The translations under genes and the position numbers were made by a program. Source: Cololabis saira (lineage: Eukaryota; Chordata; Actinopteri; Beloniformes; Belonidae). Taken from it: 64,000 bases of DNA. Shown piece by piece: positions 22,382 through 33,580 of this stretch (the stretch's first letter is position 1; each line of letters opens with the position of its first letter). The stretch covers positions 1,643,001 through 1,707,000 of the forward strand of contig NC_084601.1 in NCBI RefSeq assembly GCF_033807715.1, read 5' to 3'. The notes beneath the pieces were generated by a model. It was not told the DNA's origin, did not search any database, and saw nothing but the letters and a program-made list of their open reading frames with translations.

Positions 22382-23154
22382 CAGTACTCGAGTTGAGGGG
22401 GGATGAGGAAATAAAAACGGTGCAAATCATCCCCCCTGAAATAAAAACAGTCCAAATCATCCCCACTGTAAAACTGCCATCCCCCCTTTCCATCCCTTAT
22501 ATCATTTCATCAATGAATGTGGTTTTACTGCTATTTCAACATTTAGAGTCATCACCTGAAAGATAACACCAGAAAAATAACTTATTTGACAATTTTCACC
22601 TGTTTCAAGTAAGTTTTCTCTTGAAATAAGTAGAAAAATCTGCCAGTGGGACAAGATTTATCTTCTTATTACAAGCAAAAAAATCTTGTTCCGCTTGCAG
22701 ATTTTTCTACTTATTTCAAGTGAAAATCTACTTGAAACAGGTGAAAATTGTTGTTTTTTTCCAGTTATGAGTCTTGTTTTAAGTGTAATGAGATTTTTTT
22801 ACTAAAATGAGACATTTTAACTAGAAATAAGACAAATATTCTTGTTAAGATTGTGAGTTTTTGCAGTGATCCGTTTTACTTATCCTGTGAAGGACAGAGT
22901 CATATTGATAAGTTCAGAAAAGTGTTTTTTATTGTTGTGTTTTGATGTATTTGATGTAAGCCCAGTGGATATTTAAAGCTTACAGAAGGCTGCATTTAAC
23001 TGCTGCTATGTCATTCCTGCAGTATTTCTGCAGGTGTTTTGGCCACTGCTATTATTTGTAATATATTATATTATTTGTAATCAGCACAAATGATCTGTCC
23101 CCATATGATCAAATCCACCATCCCCCCTGATTTTATTTTACAACTGGAGTACTG
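22382..23154 (+). mobile_element. hairpin hAT miniature element B2
   Basis: Starts cagtactcgagttgagggg, ends caactggagtactg. Target duplication gttaacat / gttaacgt (7 of 8). Internal hairpin as in B1. Confidence 0.88.
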
Positions 23155-23254
23155 GTTAACGTTGCAGGTCTTAAATGAGCCTGTAATGTCCGAACGGTCA
23201 GCAGAATCCAGACGATGCTCTTCTCCTGAGTCTGTGTCTCCATCTTCTGTTCAG

Positions 23255-23343
23255 GTTCCAGCTCCTTCGACTCTCAGAAAGTCGGTCCGTCCATCTCCGT
23301 CACCTCGCCCATGAGTCCCAGCGTTCTGTCCGGACAGGTTTCC
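23255..23343 (+). CDS. rims1: RIM1 Ser-rich linker exon before C2A
   Basis: 89 nt, phase 1 in, phase 0 out. It reads SSSFDSQKVGPSISVTSP then MSPSVLSGQVS, matching SSSSFESQKMDRPSISVTSPMSP in mammals. The donor is tcc/gtaagt. Confidence 0.92.
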
Positions 23344-23420
23344 GTAAGTTTACCCACAATCCCCTGCACGTGGCTGACAGTCAGCTGGCTGTGAGTTAAC
23401 CGTCATGTGTGTGCTTTCAG

Positions 23421-23456
23421 ACTATGAACAGGCGTCCTCTGGTTCCCAGAATCCAG
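23421..23456 (+). CDS. rims1: RIM1 36-nt microexon (TMNRRPLVPRIQ)
   Basis: 36 nt, phase 0 in and out, flanked by gtgctttcag and /gtaacc. It encodes TMNRRPLVPRIQ just before the C2A start (IKLWYDKVG). In the mammalian RIM1 form I recall, SGQLS joins directly to IKLW, so this looks like an optional cassette. A tandem repeat with a ~55-58-bp unit begins right at its donor. Confidence 0.7.
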
Positions 23457-24012
23457 GTAACCGCTAGACCAGAGTAGAGAGATGTTCCACCCGTATTAGT
23501 GTGTAGTTCAGGTAACCGCTAGACCAGAGTAGAGAGATGTCCCACCTGTATTAGTGCCGTAGTTCAGGTAAACGCTAGACCAGAGTAGAGAGAGATGTTC
23601 CACCTGTATTAGTGTGTAGTTCAGGTAAACACTAGACCAGAGTAGAGAGAGATGTTCCACCCGTATTAGTGTGTAGTTCAGGTAAACGCTAGACCAGAGT
23701 AGAGAGATGTCCCCCCGTATTAGTGCCGTAGTTCAGGTAAACCCTAGACCAGAGTAGAGAGAGATGTTCCACCTGTATTAGTGTGTAGTTCAGGTAAACA
23801 CTAGACCAGAGTAGAGAGAGATGTTCCACCTGTATTAGTGTGTAGTTCAGGTAAACACTAGACCAGAGTAGAGAGAGATGTTCCACCCGTATTAGTGTGT
23901 AGTTCAGGTAAACCCTAGACCAGAGTAGAGAGATGTTCCACCGTATTAGTGTGTAGTTCAGGTAAACGCTAGACCAGAGTAGAGAGAGACGTTCCAGCTG
24001 CATTAGTGCTGT
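23457..24012 (+). repeat. 55-58-bp tandem repeat starting at a RIM 5' splice site
   Basis: About ten units of gtaa-c-ctagaccagagtagagag-gatgttcca-c-gtattagtg-gtagttcag. The first unit starts exactly at the donor of the 36-nt exon, and every unit boundary repeats the cag/gtaa sequence. Confidence 0.93.
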
Positions 24013-24040
24013 AGTTCAGTTCTAGGGCAGTCTTGGCTTA

Positions 24041-24977
24041 AGCCGGGCATACACTGTGCGATATTTTAAATCGTATGAGACTGCCCCATCTCACACTGTA
24101 TGACTAGATCGTGGAGTTCAAAAGTTCAGAGCCCACGATTCATGTTCTCACACTGTACGAGCCGATGCTCTGATGCTCTGTCTGCTCACACTGACTATAC
24201 GATCATTATCCTCCCGTCGGACCTCTGTGTACTGGAACTCGAGGCTGGTTTTGGGGCACGGGTAGGCTGTTCCAACCCAAACGTGCGTCCTGCCCACCTG
24301 ATCAAAGGTTATGGGGTCCTTTATTTTTTTTTATAATTATATATATATATATTAAAAAAATCCCAAAATATCTGTACTGTTTCTGATTGGGTGGACACTG
24401 CGCATCATTTTTTGACACAACAAAGAACGCATACCGCAAAAGTTGTGTCTCGGTGGAGGAACCCGGCGTCCGAGCAAAATGAAAAGAGAAAAAAGAGTTC
24501 AGCAGACAGAGACACACTAAAGGCTGATTTATGGTTCCGCGTTACACCAACGCAGAGCCTACGGCGTAGGGTACGCGGCAACACGCACCGTACGTGGAAA
24601 TGCAGTCTTTTTTTGCTATTAAAACATGATTTGTAATGTGAATTTGCAACACTTAAACTGCAAATAATAGTTTTTGACGTGACATCAGAGATTGCGCATG
24701 CTCTCTGTGAAAGGATGAGTCCAGTCGGGTCGTAGCTGCTTCAACTGTGATTCCTTCACGAGGAGCGACCAGGATTTCAAACATGCTTGATTTTCTTGCG
24801 ACCTCACGATTTGTGATCGGGAGCTCGTCGTGAGGTCTTAATCTCTCGTTGTTACCCCACGTATACTGCACAGGGCACGAGCAACGATTGGGTCAAAATC
24901 GGGCCCGATCAAAAAAAAGTCGCACGACTGGAAAATCGGTTCAAAACGAGCCGATAATCGCACGTGTCTGCCCGGCT
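24041..24977. mobile_element. PIF/Harbinger-type miniature element (agccgggcatacac ends)
   Basis: Ends agccgggcatacactgtgcg and gcacgtgtctgcccggct are inverted copies, flanked by TTA on both sides (24038-24040, 24978-24980), as expected for Harbinger. Inside it lies part of another fish repeat (gctgatttatggttccgcgt, near 24521). Confidence 0.75.
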
Positions 24978-25129
24978 TTAGATCCCAGTCCTGCTGGGTT
25001 TTCTTGTGTTGAATAGAATTCTTTTGGCTTGAATTTTTTTAATCCTTTTCCCAAATGGTGTGTTCCTGGTTCCTCTGTAGTTTTGCAGTGTTCCACATGG
25101 TGGTTCTTGTGTTCTGTCAGGGTCTGGGT

Positions 25130-25851
25130 TAGGAATGGGAGATATTTTACCGTTCACGATAAACCGTCAAAAAAATTCTCCACGGTAAGAATTTGTCATC
25201 TCACGGTAAAAATGATAAATTCTCGTTGGTGACGTTTTTGTGTAAAACTGATTTATGGTTCTGTGTTAAATCCACGCACAACGTACGGGAAGGAAGGAAG
25301 GAAGGAAGGAAGGAAGGAAGGAAGGAAGGAAGGAAGGAAGGAAGGAAGGAAGGAAGGAAGGGAGGGAGGGAGGGAGGGAGGGAGGGAGGGAGGGAGGAAG
25401 GAAGGAAGGAAGGAAGGAAGGAAGGAAGGAAGGAAGGAAGGAAGGAAGGAAGGAAGGAAGGAAGGAAGGAAGGAAGGAAGGAAGGAAGGAAGGAAGGAAG
25501 GAAGGAAGGAAGGAAGGAAGGAAGGAAGGAAGGAAGGAAGGAAGGAAGGAAGGAAGGAAGGAAGGAAGGAAGGAAGGAAGGAAGGAAGGAAGGAAGGAAG
25601 GAAGGAAGGAAGGAAGGAAGGAAGGAAGGAAGGATGGATGGATGGATAAATTCCCTTAATTGGTGTAGTTTAGTAGTATTTAGTATCTTTTAGAACAGTG
25701 ATTTGGCTCCAAAGACTGAATGTGGTGATAGATTTATAGTTACAAAGGTGGAGTTGAATTGGTATGTTTTTTATCGTCATTTTTATCGTTATCGGGATAA
25801 ATGCCAGAAATTATCATGATACATTTTTTTAGTCCGTACCGCCCATCCCTA
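25130..25851. mobile_element. hAT-type miniature element with GGAA array
   Basis: Ends taggaatgggagatatttta and taccgcccatcccta. Exact 8-bp duplication gtctgggt (25122-25129, 25852-25859). Carries part of the gctgatttatggttctgtgt repeat and a 345-bp pure GGAA array. A different family from the piggyBac-like elements. Confidence 0.85.
25289..25633 (+). repeat. nearly pure (GGAA)n microsatellite
   Basis: About 345 bp, interrupted only by a (GGGA)n block (25359-25394) and ending in (GGAT)n. Confidence 0.97.
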
Positions 25852-25859
25852 GTCTGGGT

Positions 25860-26316
25860 CTGCTTTCCTTTCCACAGGATGTATCTGTTTTACCTTTAAA
25901 ATCTGCATCAGTTTCAAATATTTCTGAGAGAAATATGTCCCGTTAGCTTCTTTAGCACTAAAGAACTAAAGAAGGTTCTGTTTCTGTCTGGTCCTGTTAG
26001 TCTGCTGTCTACCACTATGCTGAGTCAGCGTTTGTGCAGGACTGTGTACATTTTCTAAAAGGTCTGACCTAAGCCGAGTCAGTTCTCTCTTTTTCTGTAG
26101 GGCTCTCTAACAGCTCTTCCTGCATTTGCTCTTTTCTTTGTCTTAACGTAAATATTTCTTTGCTTCTGTTTCAGTGCTTGGGTTCTCCAAAATTCATGTT
26201 ATAGATGTTTCCGCTGTAATTTTACATCTGTTCCTTTTGGTTCTTCTGCTGTTTGGGCCACTGACTTAGTTCTACGTCATCATGTGTTTCGTTAAATAGA
26301 TTTCTTTATGGTTTAA
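25860..26316. other. intron, no feature recognised
   Basis: T-rich, unique-looking. No exon seen. Confidence 0.45.
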
Positions 26317-27652
26317 AGCAGCACTATGTAACTTTTCCACCTTAATCTAATATTTCATCATCATCATTATGATGGAACATCAACTTCCAACAGGTTTAAT
26401 GAACCTCTGTCATGGTCTGAGGGGTCTGTATCTCCTTCACTGGCACTATGTAACTTTGAGGAGCATGGTAGGAACCCTGCCACACTAAAAAACTACACAT
26501 GTTTACGGCTTTGACTGCTTTACGGCATACGTCACTTCCCCCTCCTTCCCCATTCGTAGTCCAGACCAAAGCTGGGCGGGGCGTGGAGATCAGAGCTCAG
26601 CAGAAGCTGGTGTCATGGCCCAAGCAGCGGAAAAACCCAAGAAAATAAAAGTTTTATCGGAGGAGGCGAAAAAAGAAAGTGGGAGAGTAACAAGCTAAAT
26701 GCCCGGACAAGAATAAACATTGTCCCGGCGTTCACTCGCTGGAGTGAGCTGAAAGACGAGGAGGGATGTCCGACAAGAGAGACAGAATTGTTATGATACA
26801 AATGTAAATGTAGAGTTCTATGTTCAATAAGAATCAACATTACAATGTTTTCACATACAGGGGATTCGTCTTGGGTTCTAGTATTTTTACTGAGAACTGT
26901 AAAATTGTGCAGGGCTGATCTGCAAAATATAAGTCAAATCTATTTATAAAGCAAATTTCACATTATGAGCATGGACTCAATGTGCTCAAAATACATAAAC
27001 AAACAAACAAACAAAATTACAAGTTTACAATAACAGAAATAGATAACAAGTATGACAAGAAAAAAACAATAATAACAACCATAATTCCATTTTAACAAAA
27101 GTGCAATCACCAAGCCCACCATGAGTTTACTCAAACGCCTGTGCAAAAAGGTATTAAATATGAGGAATGGGCATTCAGTTATTCACAGGTTATAAAGTAT
27201 TTTTTTTATTTTGTCAGTAAGTATGTTGGACTACTAATTTATGACGAAGTCCCTCTAAAAAACGTTTGTAGTTTGGGGATCATTATCTGGCTGAAACAGG
27301 ACGGGGGGCGGGGGAGACTTCACTAATAAAACCAAGTTGAACTTAGTGATTTTCAACATCGTCATATTATATTGTTTAGCCAAAAATAGATACATTACCT
27401 CTTCACTATCCATCCTGCAAACGACCGCTGAAAACAGAAAAGTAGTTTTGAAAGTCCGTCCCGTCTTATTTCATTCACTATCAAAACAAATGCAGTGACG
27501 GGGACAGGAGTTTTCCGGCAGTACGCGCTGGTGCTCATGGGAAATGTAGTTCTTTCTGGTAAAGCACTACCGCTTTTGTCCAAAGGAGCCGCCAAACTCA
27601 ACAAAAACTGAAAGTTACATGCTGCATGCATGCATGCATTGTGCTGCTTTAA
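26317..27652. mobile_element. DNA-element remnant with aaagcagcac inverted ends
   Basis: Begins ttaaagcagcactatgtaac and ends gtgctgctttaa. About 1.3 kb. It holds a decayed coding stretch near 26613-26820 (MAQAAEKPKKIKVLSEEAKK then, after breaks, LNARTRINI-PAFTRWSELKDEEG) that resembles conserved DNA-binding-type leaders of fish transposon proteins. Superfamily not assigned. Confidence 0.55.
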
Positions 27653-27801
27653 TCAAGGTTGTACAGGTCCCAGCTCTGGTTCTTTTGTGCTCCAGAGATC
27701 CTTTGCTCTTTAATTGGATTACACTTGCTCTCTCCTTGTTTTTGTTTCTGCAGTATTTTTTGATGTTGTAATGATTGGGTTCTGGGGTGTTTTTTACTTA
27801 G

Positions 27802-27932
27802 ATAAAGCTGTGGTACGATAAAGTTGGTCATCAGCTGATTGTCACTGTTCTCGGAGCCAAAGAACTTCCTGTTCGGGACGACGGCCGGCCCAGGAACCCC
27901 TACGTTAAGATCTATTTCCTGCCAGACAGAAG
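27802..27932 (+). CDS. rims1: RIM1 exon, C2A domain part 1
   Basis: 131 nt, phase 0 in, phase 2 out. It reads IKLWYDKVGHQLIVTVLGA, KELPVRDDGRPRNPYVKI and YFLPDR. This is the start of the C2A fold. RIM C2A is known not to bind calcium because acidic ligands are missing. The acceptor is ttacttag/ata and the donor ag/gtaaag. Confidence 0.96.
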
Positions 27933-28083
27933 GTAAAGAAAAGAAAGAAAAGTGAATCAGAATCCAGAAAGAATTTTATGAATCTGTTTTTTCGAATATG
28001 TGATTTATTGTGGAGAAGCGGCGTGTCTGGTCCTGCCGGCCCGGCTTTGTGAGCGGCTGAACTGTTGGTTCCCATGTTTGCAG

Positions 28084-28255
28084 TGATAAGAGTAAACGCA
28101 GGACAAAGACGGTGAAGAAGTCTCTGGAGCCGCGGTGGAACCAGACCTTCATGTACTCTCCGGTGCACCGGCGGGAGTTCAGGGAGCGGATGCTGGAGCT
28201 GACGGTGTGGGACCAGGCCCGAGTCCGGGAGGAGGAGAGCCAGTTCCTGGGAGAA
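28084..28255 (+). CDS. rims1: RIM1 exon, C2A domain part 2
   Basis: 172 nt, phase 2 in, phase 0 out. It reads SDKSKRRTKTVKKSLEPRW, NQTFMYSPVHRREFRERM and WDQARVREEESQFLGE. The SPVHRREFRERML and DQARVREEES stretches are RIM1-like rather than RIM2-like (RIM2 has SHVHRRDFRERML, DQPRVQEEES). This is the best evidence for the paralogue group. Confidence 0.96.
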
Positions 28256-28318
28256 GTGAGGACACGGAGAACTCCCAAAAAACATACAACCTTACAAACT
28301 ATGTAAATGTGTCATATA

Positions 28319-29022
28319 CAGAGCTGGTAGAGCAGCCAAAAATTGTACTCAAGTAAAAGTACTGTTACTTCAGAATAATATGACTCAAGTAGAAGTAAAA
28401 AGTAGTCATCCAAATAATTAATTAAGTTCATGTAAAAAAAAGTACTTGGTGAAAAAACTACTCGAGTACTGAGTAACTGATGAGTAACTCCTTATTTATT
28501 TTTTTAACACAACCATTCAAACAGACAAAAGTACAAAATAATCATCTTCAGGCAAATTAAATCAATAAAATAGATTAAAATTAATAAAAAATTGCTTAAA
28601 TTAAAATAATCTTAAAGTTAATTCAAGTACTTTAATAAATAATAAAATAAATAAAATAACAAAATAAAAAAATAAATTAAGCACAAGTAGCACAAAATTT
28701 CAAGCCTTTGTACTTTTCTTTTTTAACCAGCAGAACTAGAACAAACATGAACTCATAGAAACTCTGTGTGTGTTTAGTCTGTGTAAATGTGACAAAACAT
28801 GCAAAAACAAACATTCTTCCCAAAGAATCACCCAGTGATGTCATGAGATTGACGCGTACGTGGATAAAAGGGATAAAAGAAAAGTAACAGCTCAACGTAG
28901 CCTAATGTAGCGGAGTAAAGGCTGAAATATGGTTCTGCGTCAAAACGACTCAGTACAAAATTTCCCAAAACTTACTCAAGTAAATGTAACGGAGTAAATG
29001 TAACTGGTTACTACCACCTCTG
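28319..29022. mobile_element. hAT-type miniature element D2
   Basis: Begins cagagctggtagagcagcca, ends ctaccacctctg. Exact 8-bp duplication gtcatata (28311-28318, 29023-29030). It ends 39 bp before a C2A exon. A fragment of another repeat (aaggctgaaatatggttctg) sits near its right end. Confidence 0.88.
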
Positions 29023-29061
29023 GTCATATATCTTTTTTTGTGTGAATTCCCCTCCTGTCAG

Positions 29062-29221
29062 GTCCTGATAGAGCTGGAGTCGGCGCTGCTGGACGACCAG
29101 CCTCACTGGTACAAGCTGCAGCTCCATGACGTTTCCTCCGTGCCGCTGCCCAACGCCTCCCCGTACCTGCAGAGGAGAGCGCTGCAGGCGGAGCACGCTC
29201 AGAGCAGCCGCAGGCTCCAGA
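29062..29221 (+). CDS. rims1: RIM1 exon, end of C2A and start of linker
   Basis: 160 nt, phase 0 in, phase 1 out. It reads VLIELESALLDDQPHWYKLQ, LHDVSSVPLPNASPYL, then an Arg/Gln-rich tail QSSRRLQ. A hAT element with a perfect target duplication ends only 39 bp upstream of this exon, so most of the 3' splice region is squeezed between the element and the exon. Confidence 0.94.
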
Positions 29222-29386
29222 GTGAGTCTGCACCGGGATACCCAGTATCTGTCTCTTAACAAAACCATTCTGTTTCATTGTTGTCTGTAGATTTTTAGTT
29301 TGTGAAATGTGTCCTCAGTTAACCATGTTGTTGTTGCATTCTTCTGTTTCTGTTTACTTTAATTCACTCACTCCACGCTTTGCCAG

Positions 29387-29410
29387 ACAAAGGTCCTTAC
29401 TATAACTCAG
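29387..29410 (+). CDS. rims1: candidate 24-nt RIM1 microexon (NKGPYYNSG)
   Basis: 24 nt between gctttgccag and /gtaatg, phase 1 in and out. Included, it adds NKGPYYNS between RRLQ and GSQRISDSE; skipped, the frame gives LQRSQRISDSE as in mammals. Splice sites and phase fit, but I know no equivalent in other species. A (GT)n run starts nine bases after the donor. Confidence 0.42.
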
Positions 29411-29418
29411 GTAATGAC

Positions 29419-29460
<42 letters not shown>
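29411..29460 (+). repeat. (GT)n microsatellite after a donor site
   Basis: About 20 GT dinucleotides at 29420-29459, nine bases after the donor of the candidate 24-nt exon. Confidence 0.95.
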
Positions 29461-29461
<1 letters not shown>

Positions 29462-29487
29462 AGGGGGAGTGGGACGTGTCCTGTAAC

Positions 29488-30264
29488 CAGTACTGGAGTT
29501 GTAAAAAAAAATCAGGGGGGATGGTGGATTTTATCATATGGGGACAGATAATTTGTGCTGATTACAAATAATATAATATATTACAAATAATAGCAGTGAC
29601 CAAAACACCTGCAGAAATACTGCAGGAATGACATAGCAGCAGTTAAATGCAGCCTTCTGTAAGCTTTAAATATCCACTGGGCTTACATCAAATACATCAA
29701 AACACAACAATAAAAAACACTTTTCTGAACTTATCAATATGACTCTGTCCTTCACAGGATAAGTAAAATGGATCACTGCAAAAACTCACAATCTTAACAA
29801 CAATATTTGTCTTATTTCTAGTTAAAATGTCTCATTTCTAGTAAAAAAAATCTCATTACACTTAAAACAAGACTCATCACTGGAAAAAACAACAATTTTC
29901 ACCTGTTTCAAGTAGATTTTCACTTGAAATAAGTAGAAAAATCTGTCAGTGGAACAAGATTTTTTTGCTTGTAATGAGAAGATAAATCTTGTCCCACTGG
30001 CAGATTTTTCTACTTATTTCAAGTGAAAGTTTACTTGAAACAGGTGAAAATTGTCAAATAAGTTATTTTTCTGGTGATGACTCTAAATGTTGAAATAGCA
30101 GTAAAACCACATTCATTGATGAAATGACATAAGGGATGGAAAGGGGGGATGGCAGTTTTACAGGGGGGATGATTTGGACTGTTTTTATTTCAGGGGGGAT
30201 GCCATCCCCCCTCATCCCCCTCATCCCCCCTCATCCCCCCTCATCCCCCTCAACTCCAGTACTG
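29488..30264 (-). mobile_element. hairpin hAT miniature element B3
   Basis: Minus-orientation copy of family B. Exact 8-bp duplication cctgtaac (29480-29487, 30265-30272). Confidence 0.9.
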
Positions 30265-30272
30265 CCTGTAAC

Positions 30273-31091
30273 TGTCAAATTAAATCCTCTGGGAGGCTGA
30301 GTTAGCACTTAAATGGCTTGTCCAGAAGCAGCACTTTATGCTCTAAATGTAGCTTTTATATGACTATTTTACCAGAATTTCTGGTCAGATCACCAGAATT
30401 GTTCGTGTAGATGGACTTGACTTGAATAAAATGGAAATAGCTCATTAATCTCATGTTTAATTCTTATAATTTTGAATTTTTTGAAAGTGTGGTTACGTAA
30501 AGTACTTATGAGTAGCTGGTGTCTTACCTGCAATTTTTTACACAAAAAAAAACAAAACAAAGCTCTTTCTGTTATCCCAGTTTTGAGAAAGGACTTGAGA
30601 AAGGGCTGGGTTTTACGTTAAAAAAACGTCTTTCTCCAAACTTGGAGCCCTCCGACCTCCATCTACTGCTGTTTAGACGTGAACGGCTCATCAGTACTTG
30701 ATCCTAACCCGGCTAGTTGTAATATAATATATTCTCCTGTGAATCAGGTCTGGTTCTGCTCCCTTTGACCTGATCCAAAACAAAACTTTGCCCAAAACAA
30801 ATTTCCCCTCGGGGACAATAAAGTATATCTCATCATCTCTCATCTCATCCCATTTCCACCGGTACAGAATGCACCGCACCAACCGCAACACTACTAGGAC
30901 AGGGCTTATGTGCTGATTTATCCTGTAACAATCTCTTAAAGGCGTACCCTTAAGCTAATGTGGTTTCAAAGATACAAAAAAAACAAACAAACAGATACTA
31001 AAGCTGTGCAAAAGGACAGTCTTTGCATCTGCAGGACAGTCACGGGTCACGGGTCGTCCATCAAGTTTAAAATACTAATGTGTTTTATTTA
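30273..31091. other. intron, no feature recognised
   Basis: No exon seen. A segment near 30790-30850 (ggggacaataaagtatatctcatc) looks like the tail of an old retroelement, not assigned. Confidence 0.4.
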
Positions 31092-31295
31092 GAGGACTGT
31101 CTCAGAAAATTAGAATATTGTGATTTTCTGTAATGCAATTACAAAAACAAAAATGCCATACATTCTGGATTCATTACAAATCAACTGAAATATTGCCAGC
31201 CTTTTATTGCTGATCATGGTTTACAGCTTAAGAAAACTCAAATATCCTATCTCAAAAAATTTGAATATTCTGGGAATCTTAATCTTAAACTGTCT
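31092..31295. mobile_element. palindromic miniature element A3 (half copy)
   Basis: Starts gaggactgtctcagaaaatt and stops after cttaatcttaaactgt, so only the left half and centre remain. Confidence 0.8.
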
Positions 31296-32299
31296 AAAAA
31301 GTCTGCAATTTAACCCAATAGTCATTCTGGTGTTTCAAATCCAGCGTATATAAAATTCTTAGATACTTAAAACACAAAATGTAGAACTCCGGACTGAAAA
31401 TGAACATATATATTACATTATTTGTCAAATATTACATTATCAGTTTTGGAAAAAAAAAAGACCCACCTACAAATGTAATAAATTCCCAATAACGTAATAA
31501 GGTAAAAATGTTATTACAATATCAGTCAGGATATTTTATTACATTATTGGTGAAGTTATGACATTATTGGGTTTTATTACATTTTCGATTGAGTTAAGTG
31601 AAAATGTTATTACAAATTTCAGGCGTTATTACATTTTCAGGAAATGATTACATTATAGGGTGCTACCGTCCTTAAAAAGATCTTTAACAAGGCTGGTACA
31701 GTCCTGGTGATATCTAAGCTGCTATGTTCTTGGTGCTGGTGTGAATTCCTCGTGCACCCGTCCCTGTGTGCGTGTGCAGCAGTGTGATGGGTTCCCCTGA
31801 TGAATGAGTTTGTGAGGGCCGGTTGGTCTGGTGGACCCGGCTACTCGCTGAGCAGCTTCTGCTGGGTCTTTGTAAATAACCAGAAGGTCAACAGTGGCAC
31901 TTTATCAAAAGGACCTAAGAGGATTCATGTGGTTATAGTGTAAAGTTTTAAAAATGATTTTCATAACTTTGTAGATTTATTTATTTTTATCCACCAGATC
32001 TGAATCTCAGGCATCATGTAGAGGATCTCAGTGGGTTTGATAGGGGTTCGGTGTGCGTTGTTTTAAAAGTGTAAACGGTGTATCAGTGGCTCCCTGAAAG
32101 CTTCCAGGAACATTTAACTGAGATGAAATGAAAGTCTCCCCAAATTGTGGTGCGTGAACACTTTTGTCATCCCGCTGGTCAGTCTAACAGTTTCAGATTT
32201 GTTGACCTTCCTGTGGGATTACAGATGAGCTGCTTACAGGCTTAAACATCCACCTTCTCTGTCTCTACACACATCTCTCTGTCCCTCTCTTCTCTGTAG
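31296..32299. other. intron, no feature recognised
   Basis: Between 31400 and 31660 are many attacatta/ttattacat motifs, possibly a decayed miniature element. No exon until 32300. Confidence 0.4.
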
Positions 32300-32368
32300 G
32301 GTCTCAGAGGATCAGTGACAGTGAGTTCTCAGATTACGACTGTGAAGACGGCATCGGGGTGATATCAG
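32300..32368 (+). CDS. rims1: RIM1 exon (QRISDSEFSDYDCEDGIGV)
   Basis: 69 nt, phase 1 in and out. It reads SQRISDSEFSDYDCEDGIGV IS, matching RISDSEVSDYDCDDGIGVVS of mammalian RIM1; RIM2 has DISDYEVDDG. The acceptor is ctctgtag/gg. Confidence 0.93.
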
Positions 32369-33572
32369 GTAAACTCTGGGCCCGTCTCGCACACCATGTT
32401 CAGATCAGAACATCTTCTGATTCATTATAACCAAAACATTGTTTTAAAACAAAAGTCAGGCATGTGTAAATCATTAAAACTGTACATTTAATCACAATTA
32501 GCATATTGGATGCCAGTCTGTGTTTTTAAGCTGTGCTTCTGTCCTGTGAAATATGTTTTTAAATAGTTGCATCAGAGGCATCAAAAAAGAACATTTGCAT
32601 AATACTAAAACCAGAAAACATGGTGTAACATCTCAAAACTAATTAGGGTAATAAACAAAAGGCCAGTAACTTGAGTTTATTAAAAAAAGAGGATATTGGA
32701 GTGACAAAAGTTTTCTGAAATAAAAATGGTGTGAAAGATTTATTTAAAATCGAGTCGCTCCAGCGAGTGCTGAAAGTCTTCCATCTGGTCACAAACATGT
32801 CAACGTAGAAGGAATCTAGAAAGCATCCGTACTAGATGTTGTTACCCATCTGCGTGGAGGGTTCATGGATCTATAATATTAACTGGATACAGTGCCCAAA
32901 ATGGCCGCCCATTCATTTCAATGCATTCTGCTCAGCCAGCGCATCCGCCGAAAAAATCTCGGACTTCCTGGTTTACTTCCGTGTACAGGGGGCCCATAGA
33001 GCATGCGCAGTTGAGTCACCTCCCATGATGCTCTGGGGCCTCCCATCATGCCCCGGGGCAATGACGCGAATATTAATATAATATGTATTAATATAATATA
33101 TGAATTAATGTATATTATTACATGTATAGTATTACATATATTATTAATTAATATAATATAATTACATAATATATATTAATATAATACATCCGTGGAATGC
33201 ACGGACACGGCTGTGACGTCAGCCGTGACGTCACGCCCAGAAAGAGACTTTTATTTGACTTTTCTGGCCGTTATAAAACATTTTTGACGGATATAAAGTC
33301 CATGACTTAAAAATATAGAATACAAAGATTAGTAATAGCCGGTGATTACAGCTGGAGGTTCCTGTGAACAGTTTTAGAGGCTTCTCTTTTACTATTGCGG
33401 TCTATGGGAAAAAAGCTTTCGGGGCCGCATGGGATTTTTGTTGCAGTACCGCGGCTGGCCACTGGAAAAAATCGGCACACCTTCTGAGCGCGAGACTGGG
33501 GGGCTGGGAGGGTTTTAAGGCCAGGCGGGGGTGACTCCCCTCTTAACTCTCCCTGAATGTCGGAACTTCTTA
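32369..33572. other. intron with AT-rich run, no gene
   Basis: Contains an AT-only stretch of TATTAATATAATATA repeats (33064-33187). Neighbouring sequence (32830-33060, 33190-33530) looks like an unassigned repeat; no coding motif. Confidence 0.4.
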
Positions 33573-33580
33573 CTCTATCC

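Noticed and set aside
23457..24012. CRISPR-like look of regularly spaced repeats (also 63513-64000 and 2886-3215)
   Set aside because: Units are contiguous tandem repeats without unique spacers, in a vertebrate intron.
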